Origin: Paraburkholderia kirstenboschensis
GTDB taxonomy: Bacteria > Pseudomonadota > Gammaproteobacteria > Burkholderiales > Burkholderiaceae
NCBI RefSeq assembly: GCF_904848585.1
Contig: NZ_CAJHCR010000001.1
Location: forward strand, 744,001 to 808,000
DNA length: 64,000 nucleotides
Direction of reading: 5' to 3'
Both the position numbers and the translations under genes were made by a program. Shown piece by piece: positions 47,357-55,900 of this stretch. The notes under the pieces were generated by a model, which worked only from the letters and a program-made list of their open reading frames with translations, made no database searches and was not told the DNA's origin. Every line of letters starts with the position of its first letter. Position 1 is the stretch's first letter.

Positions 47357-48163
47357 GTGCTTGCGCTGAAGCTCGCGCTCGTGCCGGCGTTTCTCGCCGC
47401 GCTGACGATCGCGGGACGCTTGTGGGGACCGTCGGTCGCGGGATGGCTCGCGGGCCTGCCGGTCGTCGCAGGACCGATCGTGCTGCTGCTCGCGCTGGAG
47501 CGCGGGCCTTCGTTCGCAGCGCAGGCGTCGGTCGCCTCCATTGCGGCGATTGCCGCGTCGGAAGCATTCAATTTGGCGTATGCATGGAGCGGCCGCCGGT
47601 CGGCGTGGCCGCTTGCGTTGGCTGCGGGCATGAGCGGGTGGCTGACAGCGGCGCTGTCGCTCACGCATCTGCGTCACTCGCTCGTCTGGGCGGTGGGCGC
47701 GGCTTGCGTGGCTGTCGCGGTTTCGCAGAGGGCCTTGCCGCGCGTGACGGGGCACGTGCCGGCCGGGCGCCTCGGTGCGGCCGACCTTGCTGTGCGCATG
47801 CTTGCCGGTGCGCTCCTGACGCTCGCAGTCACGAGCCTGTCGGCGTCGATGGGTGCGACGTGGAGCGGGCTGCTATCCGTATTTCCGTTGCTCGGCATCG
47901 TGCTCGCCGTGTCGGCGCAACGCGAACACGGCGCCGGCTTCGTTGCGTTGCTGATGCGCGGCATGGTGATAGGGCGCGGCTCGTTTGCGGCGTTCTTCGC
48001 GGTGACAGCGGCGATGTTGCCGCGCTACGGCGTGTGGCTGAGCTTTGCGTGCGCGTCGGCGATTTCTGTCGTCGCGCAGGGCGCAACGCGGTGCATGCTG
48101 GATTCGAGGCGACCGCTGCAAGCGGTGTCGCGTGAAACATCGTTGCGGCAGTCGGTGGACTGA
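47357..48163 (+). CDS. Hypothetical multi-pass membrane protein
   Basis: A 268-residue, very hydrophobic protein with about eight helices, rich in Ala and Leu. The GTG at 47357 lies 2 bases after the TMEM175-like stop, with GGAAG upstream. I see a PxxAGxxVxLLLALERG segment (WLAGLPVVAGPIVLLLALER) resembling small conserved Burkholderia membrane proteins, but no named family. Confidence 0.68.
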   Translation: MLALKLALVPAFLAALTIAGRLWGPSVAGWLAGLPVVAGPIVLLLALERGPSFAAQASVASIAAIAASEAFNLAYAWSGRRSAWPLALAAGMSGWLTAALSLTHLRHSLVWAVGAACVAVAVSQRALPRVTGHVPAGRLGAADLAVRMLAGALLTLAVTSLSASMGATWSGLLSVFPLLGIVLAVSAQREHGAGFVALLMRGMVIGRGSFAAFFAVTAAMLPRYGVWLSFACASAISVVAQGATRCMLDSRRPLQAVSRETSLRQSVD

Positions 48164-48289
48164 TTTCGCGGATGCTTGCGAGCGAGCGCCCACGCGCAAC
48201 GAGCTTGAACGAAGCGGGCCTGAGCGCAGCGGGTCCGCGCGCAGCCAGGCTGATTGCGAGCAGGCGCGAGCTTCACGGATACTGTCTTC

Positions 48290-48784
48290 ATGACTTCATC
48301 TTCATCTACCCGCCGCGTGCCGTCGAGCCGCATCGGCCTCATCTCCGATACGCACAACCTCGTGCGTCCAGAAGCGCTCGAATATCTCGCGGGCTGCGAC
48401 GCCATCATCCACGCAGGCGACATCTGTAACGAGGCCGTGCTCGGGGCGCTCGCACAGATCGCACCGCTCACCGTCGTGCGCGGCAATAACGACATCGGCG
48501 AGTGGGCCGCGTCGCTGCCGACGCATGCGACGCTCAACGTGCAGCAGGTAGCGATTCTTGTCGTGCATGACATCGCCGACGTGCCAGCCGATCCGCGCAA
48601 CGAGGGTATCGGCGTGGTGGTGACCGGCCATTCGCATAAGCCGTCGATCGGCGAGCGCGACGGCGTGCTGTTCGTCAACCCCGGCAGTGCGGGGCCGCGG
48701 CGCTTCAAGCTGCCGGTGTCGGCAGGCATTCTGACGGTCGAAGGCTCGCGCGCGCATGCGAGATTCGATCTGCTGCTCAAATGA
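48290..48784 (+). CDS. YfcE/MJ0936-like phosphodiesterase
   Basis: A 164-residue metallophosphoesterase with motifs GLISDTHN, IHAGDICN, VRGNNDIGEW, VVHDI and GHSHKP. This is the small YfcE class, active in vitro on bis-pNPP-type phosphodiesters. The start ATG at 48290 precedes a short Ser-rich leader. Cytoplasmic. Natural substrate unknown. Confidence 0.9.
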   Translation: MTSSSSTRRVPSSRIGLISDTHNLVRPEALEYLAGCDAIIHAGDICNEAVLGALAQIAPLTVVRGNNDIGEWAASLPTHATLNVQQVAILVVHDIADVPADPRNEGIGVVVTGHSHKPSIGERDGVLFVNPGSAGPRRFKLPVSAGILTVEGSRAHARFDLLLK

Positions 48785-48786
48785 AA

Positions 48787-48812
48787 ACGGGCCGGCAAAT
48801 CTGCCGGCCCGT
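48787..48812 (-). terminator. Hairpin terminator between convergent genes
   Basis: A perfect 11-bp stem (ACGGGCCGGCA/TGCCGGCCCGT) with an AATC loop. On the minus strand it is followed by TTTTCAT, so it suits the ProP-type transporter; on the plus strand it has no T run. Confidence 0.75.
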
Positions 48813-48971
48813 CGGGTGACTACTGTCGATGTAACTGGAATGCCGCGCGGTTAGTCGGCTTCGCTAGTGCGACTACCGCAGTCAAGCCTGGTACCGCGGT
48901 CAGCGGCGACTTCCGAAGTCATCGCCCGTGTCGCGCCACCGCGGCTACCGCGGCTACCGCGCCGCAGGCAA

Positions 48972-50441
48972 TCAGGCACGCGCCGTAGCGGTGGCTGCGT
49001 AGCGTTCGTCCATCTCTTCGGCTTCACGTTCGCCGCGCAGTACTGCGTGCGCTTCGGCGCGCGTCGCCACGCAAGGGCCCGAGCCGAGCAGCGGCTTGCG
49101 GGCGGTTTCGCGAAGCGCCACCACGGAGACGATACCGATCAGCGACGCACCCATCAGGTAGTACGCAGGCATCATCAGATTGCCGGTGCGGTCGACGAGC
49201 CATGCGGTCACCAACGGCGTCGTACCGCCGAACAGCGACACCGAGATATTGAAGCCGATGGCCAGCGCGCCGTACCGGATCTTCGTCGGGAACAGCGCCG
49301 GCAGCGCCGACGGCATCACGCCCGTGAAGCACGACAGCAGCACGCCGAGAATCATCAGGCCGGCGAACACCGGCACCAGCGTGCCCATGCGGATCAGCAG
49401 CAGGGCGGGAATCGACAGCGCGAACAGACCCACGCAGCCGAACAGCATCACCGGCTTACGGCCGATCGTGTCCGACAGACGGCCGGCTGCGAGCGTCATC
49501 GGCATCATCAGTACCATCACGAGCAGCACGATGAAAAGGCCGTGCGATTCGTTGAAGTGCAGCGTGGCCGACAGGTAGCTCGGCAGATACGAGAGCGCCA
49601 TGTAGTCGGTCACGTTGAAGATCAGCACGAGGCCGACGCACAGCAGCAGCGGCTTCCATTGCTGCACGAGCAGATCGCGCAACGACTGCTTGGCCAGCGC
49701 CTTGTCTTCGGCTTCGCGTTGTTCGGCCTGCTTCTTGAACGCGGGCGTTTCTTCGAGCTTCATCCGGATATAAAGACCCACCAGGCCCAGCGGACCGGCG
49801 ATCAGGAACGGCACACGCCAGCCCCACGAGAGCAGCGCGTCGTTCGACAGCGTCGCCGTCAGCACCGCTACCGTGCCCGCGCCGAGCACGTAGCCGATCA
49901 GCGTACCGAACTCAAGGAAGCTGCCCATGAAGCCGCGCCGTTTGTCCGTCGAAAATTCGGCGATGAAGGTGGCCGCGCCGCCGTATTCGCCGCCGGTCGA
50001 AAAGCCTTGCACGAGACGCGCCACGAGCAGCAGAGCCGGTGCGAGGATGCCGATCGACCCATAGCTCGGGATCAGCCCGATCGCGAACGTGCCGATCGCC
50101 ATCATGATCATGGTCATTGCGAGTACGCGCTGACGGCCGATGCGGTCGCCGAGCGGCCCGAACACCATGCCGCCGACCGGGCGCACGAGAAACGCCGCGG
50201 CAAACGTGCCGAACGTGGCGATCAACTGGGCGGACGGGCTCGACGACGGGAAGAACACTTTGCCGAGCGTGACAGCGATGTAGCTGTACACGCCGAAATC
50301 GAACCATTCCATTGCGTTGCCGAGCGCCATGGCGCCGACGGCACGCTTGAGGAGAGAGTTGTCGACGACGGTGATGTCGTCGAGAGAAAGGCGCTGTTCT
50401 TGTTTCTGATGTCGCCAGAAGCCGTTGCTGGAAGCGGTCAA
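48972..50441 (-). CDS. MFS metabolite:proton symporter (ProP/MHS family)
   Basis: A 489-residue, twelve-helix transporter of the metabolite/H+ symporter family. Marks are GNAMEWFDFGVYSYIAVTLG, PLGDRIGRQRVLAMTMI, GFSTGGEYGGAATFIAEF and GRLSDTIGRKPVMLF. It has no ProP-like C-terminal coiled coil. Start TTG at 50441 is supported by GGAG 7 bases upstream; the open frame continues upstream without signal features. Members import citrate, ketoglutarate, proline or betaine. Confidence 0.88.
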   Translation of the reverse strand: MTASSNGFWRHQKQEQRLSLDDITVVDNSLLKRAVGAMALGNAMEWFDFGVYSYIAVTLGKVFFPSSSPSAQLIATFGTFAAAFLVRPVGGMVFGPLGDRIGRQRVLAMTMIMMAIGTFAIGLIPSYGSIGILAPALLLVARLVQGFSTGGEYGGAATFIAEFSTDKRRGFMGSFLEFGTLIGYVLGAGTVAVLTATLSNDALLSWGWRVPFLIAGPLGLVGLYIRMKLEETPAFKKQAEQREAEDKALAKQSLRDLLVQQWKPLLLCVGLVLIFNVTDYMALSYLPSYLSATLHFNESHGLFIVLLVMVLMMPMTLAAGRLSDTIGRKPVMLFGCVGLFALSIPALLLIRMGTLVPVFAGLMILGVLLSCFTGVMPSALPALFPTKIRYGALAIGFNISVSLFGGTTPLVTAWLVDRTGNLMMPAYYLMGASLIGIVSVVALRETARKPLLGSGPCVATRAEAHAVLRGEREAEEMDERYAATATARA

Positions 50442-50748
50442 GGTAAAACTCCGATGACTGCGACGAAACTCATGATGCGTTCCGCCACGGTTGCTGGAAG
50501 TGCAGTTTCGCAAACGGGGCGATGGCGTTCTTGCGCCGCTAGGGGCGAAAGAATGGGCGCGCGTTGAAAGTTGAACGCGGAAAGCGCGGCAAACGCCGCA
50601 ATCGCCCGTGCCTCGCGAGCCAGGTCGCGAAAAAACACTCGTCTAAATTGTGTTGACTGTTGCACCTGCGTGGCCGTGGAAGGGGGGCAGATGCATGAGG
50701 ACGCGGGCGGCTGGAAGCCGGACCTACGCCACTGGAAGGCTTGAAACG

Positions 50749-50936
50749 AAAAAGGCCGGTGCTTTATTCGCCGCCTGAATGACCCCTGGATGACCGAAGG
50801 GCAACTTCAAACTGCGATACGACCGACAAGCCTTCTTGTATAAAAACTGTTCCATCGCGATGGACTCACGCAGTGCAGGCACATGGCGGGTCGCAAGGTC
50901 AGTGAACGCGAATGTAGGTGAATTGCTGTTGGAACG
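50749..50936 (-). ncRNA. Candidate small RNA or short transcript
   Basis: On the minus strand a strong promoter is visible: -35 TTGCAC (50967-50972), an 18-base spacer, and an extended -10 TGC-TAACAT (50943-50951). About 190 bases downstream the stem AGGCGGCG...CGCCGG(C)CCT-like hairpin (50753-50776) is followed by five T. The interval contains a 43-codon open frame from 50855 without a good ribosome-binding site. I do not recognise a known RNA family. Confidence 0.35.
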
Positions 50937-51114
50937 ACGCACATGTTAGCACGATGACAGAGGATCGTGCAAACCCGGTTTTGCGCCCGCGGTTGGGCGA
51001 GGGCGCTCAATCCCTTGCGGGACGGGAGATTCCGGCGATCGAATCGGTCTTGAAAAGGCGCTTTCAAGGGCGCCAAAATGTACCGTTTGGAGAGTTCAGC
51101 GGCAGGCGAAGGGC

Positions 51115-51146
51115 GAAAAAAATCCGCGCACGAGGCGCGGATTTCG
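51115..51146 (-). terminator. Rho-independent terminator of yggX
   Basis: On the minus strand the stem AAATCCGCGCC/GCGCGGATTT with a short loop is followed by seven T. It lies about 40 bases past the yggX stop. Confidence 0.88.
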
Positions 51147-51183
51147 TCGCTACTGTCGCGAGTGAGGAGCACTCGATTCGCGC

Positions 51184-51459
51184 TCACTCAGCCGGCGGCG
51201 GCACGTAACCCTGCGCCGTATCCGCGCCTTCGCCGAAGAAGAACTTTTCGGTCTGCTTCATCAGGTACTGACGGGCACGCGGATCGGCCATGTTCAGACG
51301 GTTTTCGTTGATCAGCATGGTTTGCTGCTTCAACCAGGCCTGCCACGCTTCCTTGGAAATGCCTTCGTAGATCCGCTTGCCGAGTTCGCCCGGCAGCGGC
51401 GGGAAATCGAGGCCTTCGGCTTCCTTGCCGAGCTTCGCGCATTGAACCATACGAGTCAT
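51184..51459 (-). CDS. yggX: YggX-family oxidative damage / Fe(II)-trafficking protein
   Basis: A 91-residue cytoplasmic protein, [20 protein letters not shown] to the ending GYVPPPAE, with the conserved Cys near the N-terminus and [19 protein letters not shown]. YggX protects Fe-S clusters from superoxide in Salmonella. AGGAG lies 9 bases before the ATG at 51459. It follows argA on the same strand after a long hairpin. Confidence 0.95.
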   Translation of the reverse strand: MTRMVQCAKLGKEAEGLDFPPLPGELGKRIYEGISKEAWQAWLKQQTMLINENRLNMADPRARQYLMKQTEKFFFGEGADTAQGYVPPPAE

Positions 51460-51480
51460 GCTGTGCTTCTCCTGTGTCGA

Positions 51481-51510
51481 CCGGAGTGAGTGCTTCGGCA
51501 CTTACTCCGG
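51481..51510. other. Stable hairpin between argA and yggX
   Basis: A 13-bp stem, CCGGAGTGAGTGC with GCACTTACTCCGG (one G-U), closes a TTCG loop. It lies 9 bases before the yggX Shine-Dalgarno sequence on the transcribed strand. No T run follows, so it could be a processing or attenuation site rather than a simple terminator. Confidence 0.65.
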
Positions 51511-51572
51511 TCCCATAAAAAAATAATTACCGTATCGATACGAGGACGGGCGCTCGCTTTATATGGGGCCGC

Positions 51573-52961
51573 TCAGAGCTGTTTCATCAGCACGAGCGAT
51601 TTGCGCTGCCAGTTGTACAGTCGGCGGCGGTCTTCGGGCAGGTCGTCGACCGTGACCTTGACAAAGCCGCGCTTCAGGAACCAGTGCTCGGTGCGCGTGG
51701 TGAGCACGAAAATGCGTGTGAGCCCGCGGGCCCGCGCGCGTTGCTCGATGCGCTTGAGCAGGCGCTCGCCGTCACCGGTGCCCTGCGCTTCGGGCGCGAC
51801 CGTCAGGCAAGCCATTTCGCCGATGCGCTCCTGCGTGTACGGATACAACGCCGCGCAGCCGAACAGCACGCCATCGTGCTCGATCACCGAGAAATGGTCG
51901 ATGTCGCGCTCGATCTGATGGCGGCCGCGCCGCACCAGCGTGCCGTCCGATTCGAGCGGCTCGATCAGCGCGAGAATGCCGCCGACGTCGTCCGGCGTGG
52001 CTTCGCGCAGACTTTCGAGATTCTCGTACGAGATCATCGTGCCCACGCCGTCGTGCAGGAACAGTTCGAGCAGCAGACTGCCGTCGAGCGCGTAAGGGAT
52101 GATGTGCGCCCGCGCCACGCCGCCGCGGCACGCGCGGATCGAATGCTTCAGATAGAAGCCCGCGTCGCCGGTAACTTCGCCGCTTTCGTGCAGCTTGTAG
52201 GCGTCGTCGAGCGAGAGTTCGCGGATCAGTTCGGTGCCGTCTTCGCCGGCTTGCATGAGGCCGGGCGTTTCGGTCAGGAACACGATCTTGTCGGCACGCA
52301 ACGCGATGGCGGCAGCCGAGGCGACGTCTTCCATTGCCAGATTGAACGCCTCGCCGGTGGGCGAAAAACCGAGCGGCGACAACAGCACCAGCTTGCGGCT
52401 TGCGAGCGAATGGCGGATCGAATCCGCGTCGATCTTGCGCACCACGCCTGTGTGCGCGAAGTCGACGCCGTCCAGAATGCCGACCGGGCGCGCCGTCACG
52501 AAGTTGCCCGATACGACGCTGATGTGCGCGTGCGCCATCGGCGTGTTCGGCAAGCCCTGGCTGATGGCGGCCTCGATATCCAGACGCACTTCGCCGGCGG
52601 CTTCTTTCGCGGATTCGAGCGCGCGTGCGTCGGTAATGCGCATGCCGTGCGAAAACTCCGACTCGACGCCGTGCAGACTCATCTGCTCTTCGACCTGCGG
52701 CCGGGAGCCGTGCACGAGAACGATCTGGATGCCCATGGCCTGCAGCAGCGCGATGTCGGACACGAGCGCATTCAGGAGCCCCTGATGCACCACTTCGCCG
52801 CCAAAACCGACAACAAACGTCTTGTTCCGGAACGCGTGGATATAAGGGGCGACTGAGCGCATCCAGTCGACGAATTGCGCGTGCTGTGCGAGGTTTTCCG
52901 TTGCTCCGGCGGGGGCCGGAACGCTCGCGGGCGCGGGGACGAGGTCGGTTTGGGAATTCAT
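51573..52961 (-). CDS. argA: N-acetylglutamate synthase ArgA
   Basis: A 462-residue first enzyme of arginine synthesis. The amino-acid kinase domain spans about 25-300 (KTFVVGFGGEVVHQGLLNAL, LVHGSRPQVEEQM, VLLSPLGFSPTGEAFNLAME) and the GNAT acetyltransferase domain about 310-455 (LTVAPEAQGTGDGERLL). This matches the classic fused NAGS, subject to arginine feedback. ATG 52961 is used; the longer frame runs into the hrpA region. It diverges from hrpA with 23 bases between starts. Confidence 0.95.
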   Translation of the reverse strand: MNSQTDLVPAPASVPAPAGATENLAQHAQFVDWMRSVAPYIHAFRNKTFVVGFGGEVVHQGLLNALVSDIALLQAMGIQIVLVHGSRPQVEEQMSLHGVESEFSHGMRITDARALESAKEAAGEVRLDIEAAISQGLPNTPMAHAHISVVSGNFVTARPVGILDGVDFAHTGVVRKIDADSIRHSLASRKLVLLSPLGFSPTGEAFNLAMEDVASAAAIALRADKIVFLTETPGLMQAGEDGTELIRELSLDDAYKLHESGEVTGDAGFYLKHSIRACRGGVARAHIIPYALDGSLLLELFLHDGVGTMISYENLESLREATPDDVGGILALIEPLESDGTLVRRGRHQIERDIDHFSVIEHDGVLFGCAALYPYTQERIGEMACLTVAPEAQGTGDGERLLKRIEQRARARGLTRIFVLTTRTEHWFLKRGFVKVTVDDLPEDRRRLYNWQRKSLVLMKQL

Positions 52962-52968
52962 GCCGGGG

Positions 52969-52976
52969 ATTATAAT
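52969..52976. promoter_or_regulatory. Palindromic -10 element shared by argA and hrpA
   Basis: ATTATAAT is its own complement, giving a TATAAT -10 on both strands. On the plus strand TTGGGA at 52950-52955 is a possible -35 (15-base spacer). The -10 lies only 8 bases from the hrpA ATG and about 7 bases from the argA ATG, so leaderless transcripts are implied if it is used. Confidence 0.55.
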
Positions 52977-52984
52977 GCGCCCCC

Positions 52985-55900
52985 ATGTCGAATGTACCCA
53001 AAAGTCCCGCCGCGGCGAACGAGAATGCGGCGCCGGCCGCCGATCAGGCGAACTCCGGCGACGCGAAGCGCCGCCCCGAAAAGGACGCGAACCGCGGCAA
53101 CCCGGACGCGCCTCGCAAGGCGCGCGAGCCGCATCGTGCCGGCGAAGGCGCGCAGGCGTCTTCGAACGAGAAGAATCCGTCGCGCACGGTGAAGGATGTC
53201 GAGCGCGGCGAGCCGCGGGGCGAGACGCGTGACGGAGCTGAATCGCGCGAACCAGGCGAACAACGCAAACAACGCGGGCAGCGCGACCAGCGCGGGCAGC
53301 GCGACCAACGCGACCAACGCGGGCAGCGCGAGCGGCCGGAGGCTGACAAGCCATCGCGCCAGCAACCGCCTCGCGAACCGCGCGCCGCACGTGAACCGCG
53401 CGTCGTCCAGCCGAATCCCGTTCCGCCGATCACCTTCCCTGAAGCCCTGCCGGTCTCCGGCCGTCGCGACGAAATCGCCAAGGCGATCGCCGAAAACCAG
53501 GTGGTGATCGTGTCCGGTGAAACCGGCTCGGGCAAGACCACGCAGTTGCCGAAAATCTGCCTCGCGCTAGGGCGCGGCCTCGGCGCGGGCGGCTCGGGGT
53601 TGATCGGCCACACGCAGCCGCGCCGCATTGCCGCTTCGGCGACGGGCCGGCGCATCGCTGAGGAGCTTGGCACGCCTTTCGGCGAAGTGGTCGGCTACAA
53701 GGTGCGCTTCACCGACAATCTGTCGCCGGGCGCATCCGTCAAGCTGATGACGGACGGTATTCTCCTCGCCGAAACGCAGACCGATCCGCTGCTCAAAGCG
53801 TATGACACGCTGATCATCGACGAGGCGCATGAGCGCAGTCTGAACATCGACTTTTTGCTCGGCTACCTGAAGGAAATTCTGGTCAAGCGTCCCGATCTGA
53901 AGCTGATCGTGACGTCGGCGACGATCGACGCCGATCGTTTCGCGCGCCACTTCGGCAGCGAGGAAAAGCCCGCGCCGGTAATCGAAGTGAGCGGGCGGCT
54001 GTATCCAGTCGAGGTGCGCTACCGTCCGATCGACGAGGACAGCCCCGCTGTGAAAGCGGCGCAGGGTACGTCAGGCACATCGGGCGGTCCGGCGTCGCGT
54101 GACCGTGCGAAGAGTCAGCGCGAGACCGGCAAGGAGCGCGACCGCGATCTGATGGAAGCGATTGTCGACGCCGTCGACGAACTGTGCCGCGAAGGTCCCG
54201 GCGACGTGCTCGTGTTTCTGCCCGGCGAGCGTGAAATCCGCGATGCCGCCGAGGCACTGCGCAAGCATCATCCGCCGCATACGGAAATCCTGCCGCTGTT
54301 CGCGCGCCTCTCGGCGGCCGACCAGGAACGCGTGTTCCGCACCTCCAACGCGCGGCGCATCGTCCTCGCGACGAACGTGGCGGAAACGTCGCTCACGGTG
54401 CCGGGCATTCGCTATGTGGTCGATACAGGCCTCGCGCGCGTGAAGCGCTATTCGTATCGCAACAAGGTCGAGCAGTTGCAGGTCGAGCCGATCTCGCAGG
54501 CCGCCGCGAATCAGCGGGCAGGGCGCTGCGGACGGGTGGCCGACGGCATCTGCATTCGCCTGTATGACGAGAGCGATTACCAGAGCCGCGTGCGCTTTAC
54601 CGATCCGGAGATTCTGCGCTCGTCGCTCGCGTCGGTAATTCTCCGCATGAAGTCGCTGCATCTGACGGCGATTGAGACGTTTCCGTTTATCGAACCGCCG
54701 CCGGGCCGCGCGATCGCCGACGGTTATCAACTGCTGAACGAACTCGGCGCCGTCGACGACGACAATCAGCTCACGCCGCTCGGCCGCGAACTCGCGCGTC
54801 TGCCGCTCGACCCGCGCGTCGGCCGGATGATTCTCGCCGCGCGCGATCAGCAATCGCTGAAGGAAGTGTTGATCATCGCGAGCGCGTTGTCGGTGCAAGA
54901 TCCGCGCGACCGGCCGATCGAGGCGCAGGAACAGGCCGACCAGGCGCATCGCCGGTTTGCCGACGAACGCTCGGAATTCCTGCAGTGGCTCAAAATCTGG
55001 AACTGGTTCGAAGAAGCGATCGCGCACAAGAAATCGAACAAGCAGTTGCACGAGGAATGCCGGAAGAACTTCCTGTCGCAATTGCGTCTGCGCGAATGGC
55101 GCGACGTTCATTCGCAACTGCTGACGGTGGTGCGTGAACACGGCTGGCGTCTGAACGAAGCTGAAGCGACTTTCGAGCAGATCCATCTGGCGCTGCTCAC
55201 GGGCCTCTTGGGCAACATCGGACTGAAAGCCGACGACGAGCCGTACTACCTCGGCGCACGCGGCATCAAGTTTTATTTGTGGCCGGGCTCCGCGCTCGTC
55301 AAGAAAGCGGGCAAGTGGGTAATGGCCGCGGAACTCGTCGAGACGAGCCGTTTGTACGCGCGCTGCATTGCGAAGATCGAGCCCGAGTGGATCGAAAAAA
55401 TCGGCGCGCATTTGCTGAAGAAGTCGCTTTCAGAACCGCATTGGGAGAAGCGCGCGGCGCAGGTGTCGGCCTTCGAGCGCGCGGTTTTGTACGGGCTGCC
55501 GATCTATCACCGGCGGCGCGTGAGCTTCGGCAAACAGGACCCTGCGCGGGCGCGCGAGCTTTTCATTCGGGGCGCGCTCGTCGAGGGCGAGTTCGACACC
55601 AAGCTTGGATTTTTCGCGCACAACCGCAAGCTGCTTGCCGACATCGAGCAACTGGAACACAAGTCGCGCCGTCAGGATGTGCTCGTCGACGACGAACTGA
55701 TTTTCGCGTTCTACGACCAGGCGCTGCCCAAGGGGATTTACACCGGCGCGTCGTTCGAGCGCTGGTATCGCGATGAACTGAAGAAAAGCGGTCAGCCCGA
55801 GGACAAGCTGCGCCTGCTGTATCTGTCGCGCGACGACCTGATGCGGCACGAAGCTGCGGGGGTGACGACCGATCTGTTCCCGAAACGGATGACGATGGCG

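Larger units (their letters stand above)
50442..51183. other. Long intergenic region with a candidate small RNA
   Basis: No convincing protein gene in 742 bases. It holds the promoter-terminator pair described for the candidate small RNA, the yggX terminator at 51115-51146, and a CTTGAAA...TTTCAAG inverted repeat at 51050-51069. Confidence 0.5.

Noticed and set aside
50918..51208. A 96-codon plus-strand frame before yggX
   Set aside because: It runs through the yggX terminator and has no ribosome-binding site or domain.
53044..53673. Minus-strand frame in the hrpA N-terminal repeat region
   Set aside because: It reads repetitive Arg/Ser/Cys sequence caused by the QRGQRD repeat on the other strand.
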